From positions 1 to 52,074 of the forward strand of contig NZ_VORM01000030.1 of the NCBI RefSeq assembly GCF_007997225.1: 52,074 nt of DNA, in the 5' to 3' direction. The position numbers were made by a program, and so were the translations under genes. This document shows positions 26,741 to 36,057 of the stretch, piece after piece. This DNA comes from Subsaximicrobium wynnwilliamsii (GTDB lineage Bacteria; Bacteroidota; Bacteroidia; Flavobacteriales; Flavobacteriaceae). Position 1 is the first letter of the stretch. Each line of letters begins with the position of its first letter. A model generated the notes under the pieces. It had not been told where the DNA came from. It made no database searches and saw nothing but the letters and a program-made list of their open reading frames with translations.

Positions 26741-27895
26741 TTAATTTTCAATTATGTCTTTCAGCATTTTATTTACTGTTCTACTCAATTCTTTTGGGGT
26801 TTTAGGTCCACTTTGATTTGTTATTATAGAGATTCCTAAATCATATCTTGGAAAAATAAACAACCAATTTTGAGTGCCGCTTGTTCCTCCGTGATGATTA
26901 TAGGATGTTCCATATTTATCGTTCCACACTCTCCAGAAATAAGATATTTTGAACGTTTTGCATTCTTCATAAAGCACTTTATGAGATTCGGAAACTATTG
27001 GATTTTTGCTGTTTAATTGTAATGCGATATAGTGCATCATATCCATAATTATCATTTTTACACCACCTCCTGTTGCCCAAAGCGTGTTAAGTTGATTAGG
27101 CGAAAACGTTTCATTATCCATCCAGTATCCTTGGACAAGTTCTTGTTTTTGTGTATGATTTAATTCAATAGCTGTATTGGACATTCCGTATTCTGTCAAA
27201 TAACTTTCTTCCATTAAATTATCAATATTTTTCTCAAATACTGTTTCCAAAACATATCCAATCAATTCAGCTCCTGCATTGGAATAGGAATAAGTTGTAC
27301 CTGGTGCTACTTTTAAAGTAACATTCTTCAAATCTGCCAAAAATTTTTCTTTGTCATAGGATTTTTCCAACTGAAAATATTCGTTGGGAACATCTTCAGT
27401 TAATTTATCAAACACTCCGTTCATTTCCATTGGAAGGAACATTGGCAATCCGCTTGTATGTGTCAGTAAATGCTTTATTGTGATTGGATTGCCATTGTAT
27501 TGTAAATTTGAATAATCGTCTTTCAAATACATTGTTATTTCATCTTCCAATTTGATTTTTTTTTCCAGAACAGCTCTTGCGACAAGATAACCAGTCATAG
27601 TTTTAGTTACGGAACCAATTTCATAAATCGTCCCGTCATCAGGCGGATTGGATTTGCCTTTTTCAATTTCCCCAAAGTGTTCGGTGTACATTTTGCCATC
27701 TTTATAAATTCCGATGGATGTCGAGTTGATGTTCTTGTTTTTTAAAAAGGCTAGACCATTTTTCTGAATTGTTTTTACAATAGTTTCATTAGTAGTGTCG
27801 CTTTGAGGAAACGTTTTCTCACAAAAAATTGTTGAAATAGTGATAATGGCAATGAGTAAAGAATATTTCATTTTCTTTTTTTTAATTTGGATCAA
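26741..27895 (-). CDS. Exported serine hydrolase, beta-lactamase class C fold
   Basis: The 384-residue protein has an N-terminal signal segment (SLLIAIITISTIFCEK) and the three catalytic motifs S95-V-T-K98, Y204-S-N206 and H335-G-G337. It is close to a minimal class C beta-lactamase/D-aminopeptidase domain and lacks the C-terminal extensions of the two other hydrolases in the window. It is the only gene on the minus strand in this 18-kb hydrolase region and is flanked by long spacers. Confidence 0.88.
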   Translation of the reverse strand: MIQIKKKKMKYSLLIAIITISTIFCEKTFPQSDTTNETIVKTIQKNGLAFLKNKNINSTSIGIYKDGKMYTEHFGEIEKGKSNPPDDGTIYEIGSVTKTMTGYLVARAVLEKKIKLEDEITMYLKDDYSNLQYNGNPITIKHLLTHTSGLPMFLPMEMNGVFDKLTEDVPNEYFQLEKSYDKEKFLADLKNVTLKVAPGTTYSYSNAGAELIGYVLETVFEKNIDNLMEESYLTEYGMSNTAIELNHTQKQELVQGYWMDNETFSPNQLNTLWATGGGVKMIIMDMMHYIALQLNSKNPIVSESHKVLYEECKTFKISYFWRVWNDKYGTSYNHHGGTSGTQNWLFIFPRYDLGISIITNQSGPKTPKELSRTVNKMLKDIIEN

Positions 27896-28421
27896 AAATC
27901 AAACCAGCTTTTTCTGATACTGACGAATACTGATTTGTGTCCAAATGTAGGATTAGGTAAAGGTATAACGCGTGTGAGGCTTTCCTGCTATCGGGCTGTC
28001 ACCCTCTCCGCTTTAGTTTTATCTGATGAAGATATCAAATAGATTTGAAATGTAAGGCCTCACGAGTAGCATCTTGCCTCCGACGAGCTTTTGCGAGAGG
28101 AAGACACTAGAGTAGGTTGGAAGTCTTGAAATTTTTATTTCTTATGAATGATTTAGCGTATTGGAGGTGCTTTCAGCCGAATTATTTATAATCCCTAACC
28201 ACAGATCATAATTTCTTAGCGGAAAGCTACGGCCGCACTCAATTATCTTGAACTAGCTAAATGAAATAGTTTGCAGCTAAAACTGTAACAATTTCTTTGA
28301 TTTGACGTCCTAATAGTATGAAGTGCTGCGCTTTAATGAAATTAATATTTGTGTTAAATTTGTATGACCATAGCATTTTATCAACCACAAGAACCAACTA
28401 CTAATTTGACCAATTATCAAA
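27896..28421. other. Intergenic spacer between divergent genes
   Basis: A 526-base gap with no convincing gene on either strand. It holds a small inverted repeat (28072-28080 with 28097-28104, CCTC/GAGG core) and a looser pair GTGAGGC (27974-27980) and GCCTCAC (28057-28063). A candidate promoter lies at its right end (28355-28362). Its middle is less AT-rich than the flanks. I cannot assign an origin. Confidence 0.4.
28355..28362 (+). promoter_or_regulatory. Candidate -7 box for the S41 peptidase pair
   Basis: TAAATTTG fits the TAnnTTTG consensus and lies 60 bases before the first S41 peptidase start. It could drive both tandem genes. No clear -33 element is seen. Confidence 0.35.
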
Positions 28422-29876
28422 ATGAAACAATTTCACAAAATTTCAATTAGCCTTTCCTTATTATTTCTTCCTTTTCTGCACCTGCAGGCACAGGATTGTT
28501 CTTGCGAGGATTCGTTTGAAACTGCGGTTAATGCTTACGAAAAAAATTATTCTTTATTTATGTATAAGGTAACCGATGAAAACCGGGATTTATACAACGC
28601 GCATACAGATTTGATGCTCGCTAAAGCTAAACAAACTGAAGACTTACAAGACTGCAAGGTTTTGCTGGAACGATGGCTTGATTTTTTTAGAGATGGCCAT
28701 ACCTACATTGTAATGTCAACCGAACAAGTAACTGAAACCTACAATGAAAGTATACAAATTACTGAAAAACAATTTAAAGCAGATTATCAAAAGAAATCTT
28801 ACGAGCGCAATCCCCTTTTAGGAATTTGGAAGAGTGGTGCTTATACTGTGGCTATTCTTCCTAACCCGAAAAGCAGTATTAGAGAAAGAGATTATGTGGG
28901 TGTAATCCTAGAAAGTGAAAACCCTGAGTGGAAAAAGGGTGAAGTTAAATTGGAACTCAGCTCTGAGTTTGGCAATTCATATCAAATTAACTTTATGATG
29001 GGTGATCACTCGCTAGAAAAAACTTCTGGGCAACAAACAGATCTTGCAGTGATTGAAATTGACGGCTTGGGTAAATGGATGAAAATATGGCCAGAAGTTG
29101 AAAACTCCAAAAAACGTAGCGAAATAGAATTGAAATACGACAAGTTTCATATCTCTTATATTGATGACATCCCATACCTAAGACTGCCAGACTTTTATTC
29201 CGTTGATCCAAGTTATGTGGACAGCCTTATGCAAACTCATCATGATAGGATTTTAAAATCTGATTTTATGATCGTCGATATTAGAGGTAATGGAGGTGGA
29301 AACGATGCGACCTACTTTCCAGTACTCCCCTATGTTTTAAGTGGCCCTGTCGAAATCCCTTCAAATGGTTTCTGGCTAAGTGAGGATAACACAGAATATC
29401 TTATAAGTGCCATGGCAGCCAGCAAGGGTTTTACTGTTGAAGAATACAAAGAGAAAGACAAAAAGGAATATGACATGTTTAACGATAATAGAGGGACTGC
29501 CTATTTTAAAGGTAATGGCAAATGGACCTTTACTGCGGATACCATCTATAATAGTCCGAAAAAGGTCATCTTATTAACAGATAAAGAAGTAGGAAGTTCG
29601 GGAGAAACATTTGTATATCGTGCCAACCAAAGTGACAGAGTGGTGGTTTATGGACAAAATACCGCAGGAGTTGTAGACGGGTTCAATGGCTTTCCTTTTG
29701 ACATTGGCTGTTTTACAGTTGTTTTCCCAACGTCATACAGAGCGCCAGATCTTAAAGAGAACCCAATCGACCCTTATGGTATTGCACCAGATGTTTATGT
29801 GGATGAAAAAGAAGATGTGTTAGCGTATGCTATTGAACATATGAAGCAATTGATAAAAAATGAGGTCTCAGATTAG
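28422..29876 (+). CDS. Exported S41-family peptidase (first of a tandem pair)
   Basis: The 484-residue protein has a signal peptide (FLPFLHLQAQ) and, right after it, DCSCED with two cysteines that could form a disulfide. The C-terminal half holds the S41 (tail-specific protease-like) core: VDIRGNGGGND (about 285-295) and V-G-S-S393-G-E, where S393 is the likely nucleophile, followed by YRANQSD and GQNTAGVVDG. The substrate is unknown; a periplasmic or surface location is likely. It is followed after 58 bases by a paralogue with the same layout and closely similar blocks, so the pair arose by duplication. Confidence 0.88.
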   Translation: MKQFHKISISLSLLFLPFLHLQAQDCSCEDSFETAVNAYEKNYSLFMYKVTDENRDLYNAHTDLMLAKAKQTEDLQDCKVLLERWLDFFRDGHTYIVMSTEQVTETYNESIQITEKQFKADYQKKSYERNPLLGIWKSGAYTVAILPNPKSSIRERDYVGVILESENPEWKKGEVKLELSSEFGNSYQINFMMGDHSLEKTSGQQTDLAVIEIDGLGKWMKIWPEVENSKKRSEIELKYDKFHISYIDDIPYLRLPDFYSVDPSYVDSLMQTHHDRILKSDFMIVDIRGNGGGNDATYFPVLPYVLSGPVEIPSNGFWLSEDNTEYLISAMAASKGFTVEEYKEKDKKEYDMFNDNRGTAYFKGNGKWTFTADTIYNSPKKVILLTDKEVGSSGETFVYRANQSDRVVVYGQNTAGVVDGFNGFPFDIGCFTVVFPTSYRAPDLKENPIDPYGIAPDVYVDEKEDVLAYAIEHMKQLIKNEVSD

Positions 29877-29934
29877 TAGCTCATAAAATTCAGCATATTT
29901 TAAATCTAACACTTTCAATTATAAAATTAAAAAA

Positions 29935-31374
29935 ATGAAGCAATCATCCAATTTAGCCCTTAGTTTATGTCTTATAATAATGAACATATTATCCTTAACA
30001 GCTCAAGATTGTAATTGTGAAGATTCCTTCGCAAAAACAGTCGAAACCTACGAATCAAACTATTCGCTTTTTATGTATAAGGTCACCGATGAAAACCGGA
30101 ATTTATATAGGGCTCATACAGACATCATGCGAACAAAAGCAAGTCAAACGGAGACAGTGCAAGATTGTAGAGCCGTATTGGGGCAATGGCTTGACTTTTT
30201 TAGAGATGGCCATACGCGCATAGGTATATCTGCCAAATCAAGAATAAATTCTGAAAAAATCGCTATTTCGGAAGAGCTATTCAAATCCGAGTACAAAGGC
30301 AAGAAGTACGAGCAAAACCCATTACTGGGAATTTGGCAAAACGGAGGGTATAGTGTAGCCGTTATCCCAAATCCGAAAGGGAGTGATAAAAAAAGAGATT
30401 TTGTAGGCGTTACTCTGGAAAGCAGCAGTGAAGATTGGGATAAAAACGATGTGAAATTTGAGCTAACTACAAATTTCGGCAGCAGTTACGATGCTAATTT
30501 CATGATGAGGGATCATTCACCTGAGCCCACCAAAGCACAACTGCTGAGTAAAAGAAAACTAAGCTTTGAAGGTTTAAGAGTTTGGACGAAGATTTGGCCT
30601 GAAGCCGATGTTGAAGCATTAGATTCTGAGGTCATCCGTAAATTCGGCGAATTTCACTATACAGAATTAGACGGCATTCCCTATTTGAGATTTCCTGATT
30701 TCTATTCGGTAGGTGAGGCACATGTCGATAGCATTATGAAGGTAAACCATGAAAAGCTTATCGCAGCAGATTTTATCATTGTGGATGTACGGGATAATGG
30801 AGGTGGAAATGATGACACCTACTATCCTATTTTACCTTATATTTTAAGTGGACCTGTTCAAGTTCCTAATTCAGGACTTTGGATGAGTAACGATAATATT
30901 CGGCAATTTCTTGACAATAGCGATTTGAAAGGAAAGTCTGTAGAGGACTATTCTGAAGAAGAACGCCAAATGTACGATTATGTAATGTCTTTGAAAGGCA
31001 CTGCTTTTTTTCAAGAGCAGGATTATGCTAATACCTATGAGCCAGACACCTTATATGCTGGTCCAAAAAAGGTGATTCTTTTAGCTGGAGATGCTGGTAG
31101 TTCTGGTGAAACCTTTGTGTATCGCGCCAATCAAAGTGACAAAGTAGTGGTATATGGCCAAAATACTGCAGGGGTTGTCGATGGCTTTAATGGTTTATCC
31201 AAAGATATAGGTTGCTTTAAGTTGACTTATCCTTCTTCTTTCCGTGCAAGGGATGTGGATAAAAACCCCATAGATCCTTACGGCATAGCACCAGATGTCT
31301 ATGTGGATGAAAAAGTGGATGTCTTAACTTATGCCATTGAACATATGAAGCAATTAATTAAAGATTCTGACTAA
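29935..31374 (+). CDS. Exported S41-family peptidase (second of a tandem pair)
   Basis: The 479-residue paralogue of the preceding protein keeps the signal peptide, the DCNCED start of the mature chain, VDVRDNGGGND, and A-G-S-S390-G-E with the probable catalytic serine. The central region differs more than the ends, which suggests different substrate choice. It shares YSLFMYKVTDENR, DFFRDGH and DPYGIAPDVYVDEK blocks with its neighbour. It is likely in the same transcript. Confidence 0.88.
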   Translation: MKQSSNLALSLCLIIMNILSLTAQDCNCEDSFAKTVETYESNYSLFMYKVTDENRNLYRAHTDIMRTKASQTETVQDCRAVLGQWLDFFRDGHTRIGISAKSRINSEKIAISEELFKSEYKGKKYEQNPLLGIWQNGGYSVAVIPNPKGSDKKRDFVGVTLESSSEDWDKNDVKFELTTNFGSSYDANFMMRDHSPEPTKAQLLSKRKLSFEGLRVWTKIWPEADVEALDSEVIRKFGEFHYTELDGIPYLRFPDFYSVGEAHVDSIMKVNHEKLIAADFIIVDVRDNGGGNDDTYYPILPYILSGPVQVPNSGLWMSNDNIRQFLDNSDLKGKSVEDYSEEERQMYDYVMSLKGTAFFQEQDYANTYEPDTLYAGPKKVILLAGDAGSSGETFVYRANQSDKVVVYGQNTAGVVDGFNGLSKDIGCFKLTYPSSFRARDVDKNPIDPYGIAPDVYVDEKVDVLTYAIEHMKQLIKDSD

Positions 31375-31857
31375 CAACTGTTATGATTTCAGCAAGAGAC
31401 AAGCCTCGAGATTTAGGTTGCTACATCGGTTTTAAAATAACCCAAGCCTATTAAAATAGTTCAACGAACAATGACAAGTTGTAGTTGGCATTATAGGATT
31501 AGATGCTCCTATTACGTTTTTTTAAAAAAGCTATTATGACCGAAAAGAATAGTTTAGCCAAGTCTAGCGATCAATAATACTGTAAAACTATATTTATAGT
31601 CATTCAAAAGGATTAATGTCCGACAGGAAATGCTTCTCATAATTGTTTTCCTTAATATTCATTTTATAATGTTGTGTGATCGGATTGAAAAATATTTAGA
31701 ATATTTCCGGTATGCCTTCTCTAATGCAATTTGGTCTTATTATTTATGATATTTCTTCAGTACTGAGGTATGGAATAATTCCAGTTGAGAATATGATATA
31801 TTTATTTAACCTATAGGTTTTGATTCAGTCAGATGCTGGACTTGATTATCGAAAATG
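31375..31857. other. Spacer between the hydrolase region and the conjugative element
   Basis: A 483-base stretch without a recognisable gene, RNA or clear repeat. It separates the plus-strand S41 pair from the minus-strand transfer genes and may contain the junction of the conjugative element, but I see no attachment site or tRNA in it. Confidence 0.35.
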
Positions 31858-32223
31858 CTAAAATGGCGCTTGCTCCCTTGGCGTTCTAACAGTAACCTTC
31901 CATCTCCCATCCAACTTCACAAGCTTAAAGACTCCAGGAGTCTTATCATAAGCTGTCGAATATTTTACCCAAGCTACATCGTCCTTGATGTCTTGATCAA
32001 TTAATTTGAAGTTTGTTTTTGAGCTTTTGGGCTTTGCGAACATCTTTTGAAGGTTTGAGAAATTTGCATAGCCTTCGGCTGTAGTATGTTCTTTCAGCGC
32101 AACATCATTGCCCTGGTAAAAGCTTTCAGCAACAATTTCAGCAACTTTGGCTGGCGCCGTGTCATTTGCTTCCGAGCAGCTTAATAGCATCATGATAAAC
32201 GCTAAGACGAGTAAATTTTTCAT
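31858..32223 (-). CDS. DUF4878-like lipoprotein
   Basis: A 121-residue lipoprotein with the signal MKNLLVLAFIMMLLSC (lipobox cysteine at 16). The mature part resembles DUF4878/NTF2-like small domains (VAEIVAESFYQGND, WVKYSTAYDKTPGVFKLVKL). It lies six bases after the end of traN and is probably the last gene of the transfer operon, so it may be a surface or periplasmic accessory of the conjugation apparatus. Two broken relatives occur at 12660-12847 and 17225-17475. Confidence 0.75.
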   Translation of the reverse strand: MKNLLVLAFIMMLLSCSEANDTAPAKVAEIVAESFYQGNDVALKEHTTAEGYANFSNLQKMFAKPKSSKTNFKLIDQDIKDDVAWVKYSTAYDKTPGVFKLVKLDGRWKVTVRTPREQAPF

Positions 32224-32229
32224 CGGCTT

Positions 32230-33063
32230 TTAATTTGGATTATTTATGTATCTATGGGAGATCTTCAATTTTAAATTTCGTTCTCCATTTTTTTCATTCA
32301 GTTTCAAAACGGCTCGGCGGTCATTGCTGATTGAGAACTTTCTCATTACGTAAACTAATCGAGTTGTTTCGTTAGCCTCAATTCTTTCAGGAACATTATA
32401 CACAAACAGTGGCTCTTGATACAGTTCTTGCACGGATTTCTTCTTTCCTTTCTGCCGAGTTTGGATTGAAAATTTTAAGAAATTCAAGTCATAAGCCAAA
32501 TTCGATTTATTAGTAATTGAAACAATGAAATAGAGCTCATTTTTGTCGAACACAATATTTTCAAGTTGCAAAATGATCTTTTGGTCTCGCTTGGTTACTG
32601 TGGTCAACCCTTGTCTTTGATCTAATAAAAATGAACAGAATTTTTGATAGTGAAATCTGTTATTATCAATTTGCTCAATTGGTTCAACGGCGTTTAACGA
32701 GTCAGGTGGCATTGGTTTTTCATTGCCAATGCTGCCAGTTTCAGAAATAAAATAATTGAGCTTAGAAAGCTGCTTTTTATACATTACAATATACGAAAAA
32801 ATTGAACCGTTTTTATTGATTACCAATAGATTGCTTTCTTGACTTGGCTTTGCTTGTAACAAACCGAAATACTGTTCATTTTCTTGATTGTATGTAAACA
32901 CAAAATTATCTGAACCAACAATACCCTGACGAATTGGTTCTGGAAAGAACAAAGCGACGTTATTTTGATCATTAGCATAAATTGTATCTAGTGCTATTTG
33001 TTCTTGTGCATTCGCTTTAATAATAAGTAAAAGTATGCTCGGGATAAGAATGAGATGTTTCAT
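32230..33063 (-). CDS. traN: Conjugative transposon protein TraN (DUF4138)
   Basis: The 277-residue protein has a signal peptide ending near residue 19 (IIKANAQ) and then the DUF4138 pattern (LDTIYANDQNNVALFFPEPI, followed by a beta-rich domain). TraN is regarded as the VirB9-like component of the Bacteroidota type IV secretion core in the periplasm and outer membrane. It is the final tra gene here, 25 bases after traM. Confidence 0.85.
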   Translation of the reverse strand: MKHLILIPSILLLIIKANAQEQIALDTIYANDQNNVALFFPEPIRQGIVGSDNFVFTYNQENEQYFGLLQAKPSQESNLLVINKNGSIFSYIVMYKKQLSKLNYFISETGSIGNEKPMPPDSLNAVEPIEQIDNNRFHYQKFCSFLLDQRQGLTTVTKRDQKIILQLENIVFDKNELYFIVSITNKSNLAYDLNFLKFSIQTRQKGKKKSVQELYQEPLFVYNVPERIEANETTRLVYVMRKFSISNDRRAVLKLNEKNGERNLKLKISHRYINNPN

Positions 33064-33088
33064 GAGATTAATTTTATTTGGGTTATAC

Positions 33089-34003
33089 TTATAAAGTTGG
33101 TTTTAAAATGAGTTTGTAGTTATTGAGAATAGTGACTTTTATATTCCGGTTATTGCGTTTCAAAACCCTGGTAATGCCACCTATTTGAGGGACACTCGGT
33201 ATATTTATGTCTTGAATAACACCATCAACAACCTCGTTGGTAGCTTCTGCGCGGAAATTATTTTCCACGTATAATCCTTCACTGCCATCCTGCAGATCAA
33301 AAGCTTTTAGGTGTGTTGGTTGATGTTGGATGTTCTCAATTTCAATCGTCGCTCGGTTAGGCTGAAAATTCACAAAACCGTATACTGAAGTGTTTTTCTC
33401 AACGAGGATATTATTTATAATCGCCTCCTTTGTCAATCGCATTCGCAAGCGCGAGTTTGTTTTTACAATTTGGGTCCCATCTACAGTCACATAGATAATA
33501 TCATCGGTACTTCCTACCGATATCAATTTATTCTCTTTTGGTGCGGATGAAAAAAACAATTGATGTTCGAATCCTAGTTCTTTGATCTCTAGTACCGGTT
33601 CCATATCAACTTTTTCGTCGGGTATTAGTCTTGGTTTTCTGCTAACACTATTTTCCGATGGTGTTTCAGAATAACTGATGCGTCCAGAACTATAAATACT
33701 GTCAACGATCCGTTTCTTTTCTTTTTCCGTATAATCTGCATCGTAAAAGCCCAAAGAATCCATCAATTTTTCATCGTAAATACTTGGTGCGTTGGCTTGG
33801 CGTACCTCTTTTAGATCATTTATGGCATCCAACTTAGAGTCATAAATCTTTTGGTTCTCTTCCAACGCTGGAACTAAGGTCTGTTTCAGGCTTTCATCCT
33901 CACTTTCATCATCGCCCATAACCATGAACGTATAGCTCACAAGGAATATCAAGATCACTCCCATGACGCTTCCAAATACTATTTTGTTCTTTTCTATTTT
34001 CAT
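33089..34003 (-). CDS. traM: Conjugative transposon protein TraM (VirB10-like)
   Basis: The 304-residue protein has one N-terminal membrane segment (about 9-29), a proline-poor charged linker (about 30-135) and a C-terminal beta-rich domain (about 140-304), the plan of TraM proteins that play the VirB10 role of linking inner and outer membrane parts of the channel. Its C-terminus ends in NNYKLILKPTL. It lies 11 bases after traK. Confidence 0.85.
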   Translation of the reverse strand: MKIEKNKIVFGSVMGVILIFLVSYTFMVMGDDESEDESLKQTLVPALEENQKIYDSKLDAINDLKEVRQANAPSIYDEKLMDSLGFYDADYTEKEKKRIVDSIYSSGRISYSETPSENSVSRKPRLIPDEKVDMEPVLEIKELGFEHQLFFSSAPKENKLISVGSTDDIIYVTVDGTQIVKTNSRLRMRLTKEAIINNILVEKNTSVYGFVNFQPNRATIEIENIQHQPTHLKAFDLQDGSEGLYVENNFRAEATNEVVDGVIQDINIPSVPQIGGITRVLKRNNRNIKVTILNNYKLILKPTL

Positions 34004-34014
34004 AACCTTAGGTT

Positions 34015-34623
34015 TTAGATGTTGAGTTTTTTTAATGACTTTTCGAAAAAGTCAGTGATAAGGAGTCCGTGAGGGTTGTTGGGAAAATTTCGATCCACGA
34101 TGATCAGTTTTCCTGTTGTGATGAGTTCATAAGTATCGATGACGGCACCTCTATTGATTTCGAAACGTGTGGTGGTCTGGAATTTATAAGAGGCCTTAGA
34201 GTTTTCTATTTGAGTCTCTATGCTCAATACTTTTTGAACCAAAGAAAATTGCAATAGTCTGTTATAAACACCTTCTGCACGTTTTTGGCGATACAGATTA
34301 TCAACTGAGCTATTTCCCAGCCATAGTGCTTTTTTCAGGTTCTTCTCATAATTACTGGCATCGATATTGTAAAAATAGTTGTGGAACAGATCCAAATGAG
34401 CTAGAGCCTCGACTTTGAAGTTCTCTTTTTGACTTACGATTTTAAGCGGAATGATGCTTCCATCTGTATTAATCGCAAAGGCACTATTTAATGCTTTCTC
34501 ATTTGTCTGAAAAACGATCCAAACCGAAAATAAACTTAATAATAGAGCGCAAACCACAACCGATATCACTATGATGCGATTTACTTTCAAGACCGAATAA
34601 ATATTTCTATATGGTGTTTTCAT
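34015..34623 (-). CDS. traK: Conjugative transposon protein TraK (VirB8-like)
   Basis: A 202-residue protein starting MKTPYRNIYSVLKVNRIIV, with one membrane segment (about 16-36) and a C-terminal periplasmic domain. This matches TraK, the VirB8-like assembly factor of these systems; the motif LDLFHNYFYNID (about 78-89) is typical. It lies nine bases after traJ. Confidence 0.88.
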   Translation of the reverse strand: MKTPYRNIYSVLKVNRIIVISVVVCALLLSLFSVWIVFQTNEKALNSAFAINTDGSIIPLKIVSQKENFKVEALAHLDLFHNYFYNIDASNYEKNLKKALWLGNSSVDNLYRQKRAEGVYNRLLQFSLVQKVLSIETQIENSKASYKFQTTTRFEINRGAVIDTYELITTGKLIIVDRNFPNNPHGLLITDFFEKSLKKLNI

Positions 34624-34632
34624 AATATGGTT

Positions 34633-35472
34633 TTAACTGGTAAATAACCTTAATGTAAAAGATGTAGCGCGTCGGTAGAGCTTGAATTTCAGGAATACTA
34701 TAAAACCAACAGAGCCAACTTGAACCACCGGTGCAAAGAAGCCTTGTCCGAATTCTGTTCCAAAGAGGTTGCTCCAAAAATTCGTATTGATTTCAATGTA
34801 AATGGCATTGACAAAAACATTGACTAGAAAGAAAGCAGGAACTAGCATATAGACCGCTGCATATAATTTGAAAAAGTTGTAGGCCATTTCCCGAAATTTT
34901 TCAAAGACTGCCAAGCTAATTACCAATGGAAAAAAGGCTTGCATGATACCAAGCAGAAAGAAGCGTTCAGCCAGAAATAGGGGGTATATGAATAAATCCA
35001 AAATCCATAGAATGGTACTTATGACGAAAGCGATAATTTTGAATCCGTACAATGGTGTGATTAACGCTTCATAAAGTAAGGTCATGGCCATACTGGCTGC
35101 ATCTAATAAACCCACTTCCTCCTCTAAATTGATGTCTTGCATTTGCAATGGTAATAGGGCAGGAGCGGTGGTCCGATACTGGCTCTCGATTGCGACAAGG
35201 ATGCTATCGAAAAATCCTAAAACTTGGGTGGAGAAAATGACCAAGAGCACAATTGCCAAATTTTTGGCCAATTCTGAAGGGCTCAATCCCCATGTGTAAC
35301 CATCCTTGTCTGCGATACCTTCGTTATACTTCTTTAGAATATTGACCAAAAAAAACAACACTGCAAGCGTTTTCATCCCCACAATAGTGTATTGTGAGAA
35401 ATCACTGTTTTGTATCGTTTGGAAGACAGTATCAATATATTCCAGACCTATGCCTAAAAAGTGAATCGCCAT
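34633..35472 (-). CDS. traJ: Conjugative transposon protein TraJ (VirB6-like)
   Basis: With ATG at 35472 the protein has 279 residues and about six to seven membrane segments. This is the multipass inner-membrane subunit comparable to VirB6. A frame extension to 35538 exists but would overlap traI by about 60 bases and add unrelated charged residues, so the internal start is preferred. It lies four bases after traI. Confidence 0.88.
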   Translation of the reverse strand: MAIHFLGIGLEYIDTVFQTIQNSDFSQYTIVGMKTLAVLFFLVNILKKYNEGIADKDGYTWGLSPSELAKNLAIVLLVIFSTQVLGFFDSILVAIESQYRTTAPALLPLQMQDINLEEEVGLLDAASMAMTLLYEALITPLYGFKIIAFVISTILWILDLFIYPLFLAERFFLLGIMQAFFPLVISLAVFEKFREMAYNFFKLYAAVYMLVPAFFLVNVFVNAIYIEINTNFWSNLFGTEFGQGFFAPVVQVGSVGFIVFLKFKLYRRATSFTLRLFTS

Positions 35473-35476
35473 GATT

Positions 35477-36046
35477 TTAATATTCGGTTTCCCGGTTGTT
35501 GATTTTATCCTGCATTTTTCTAAAGGAAATGATCTCACGATAGCGCTTTGTTTTAGATTTGACTTGAGAGACCATTTGCTTGGATTCCATTTCCTTTTGC
35601 TTGAGAATCTCAGCGCGTTCGGAATCCGTCATTTTTAAATAGTCGTTGGAAAGTATTTCCTCTACAAAGTTTACCGTTTCAAGAGAGTTGTCCAATATAT
35701 CAGTAAAGGATGCTGTAATGTTTTCAATTTCATCAACGTTGACGTAGGGCGAGCCAAGAATTTCAGACAAATCGTTTTGTACCAGATTAAATAATTGCTG
35801 ATTATTCTGTGCAATTTTCTGAACTGCCTGTAATTGTTGAATGGCATTTGCCACTTTCTCTAAATTCTCTTTCTGCTTTTTCAAAAATTCTACGGTTTTT
35901 AGTAGTTGGGATGTTTGTTTGGCGGACTCTATAAGGGATTTTGCTAAACTTATGAAATTGGTGTTGTCATAAACTGGCATACCTTGAGCACCTACTTTTA
36001 AGCTCAACAAGACTACGGTTACGAATATTAAGAATTTTGTTTTCAT
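35477..36046 (-). CDS. traI: Conjugative transposon protein TraI (DUF4141)
   Basis: The 189-residue protein has a signal peptide (FVTVVLLSLKVGAQG) and long helices (about 30-170) rich in glutamine, lysine and glutamate. It fits DUF4141/TraI, a periplasmic component compared with VirB5. It lies 11 bases after traG. Confidence 0.88.
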   Translation of the reverse strand: MKTKFLIFVTVVLLSLKVGAQGMPVYDNTNFISLAKSLIESAKQTSQLLKTVEFLKKQKENLEKVANAIQQLQAVQKIAQNNQQLFNLVQNDLSEILGSPYVNVDEIENITASFTDILDNSLETVNFVEEILSNDYLKMTDSERAEILKQKEMESKQMVSQVKSKTKRYREIISFRKMQDKINNRETEY

Positions 36047-36057
36047 GATGTTATTCT

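Noticed and set aside
26700-27990. Integron-like attC sites around the serine hydrolase at 26741-27895
   Set aside because: Sequences such as AACGCTGGGCAACA next to its stop look cassette-like, but the RYYYAAC/GTTRRRY cores do not match on both sides and no integrase is present.
31375-31857. Attachment site or tRNA at the border of the conjugative element
   Set aside because: No cloverleaf, no direct repeat shared with the other side of the element, and no integrase gene were seen.
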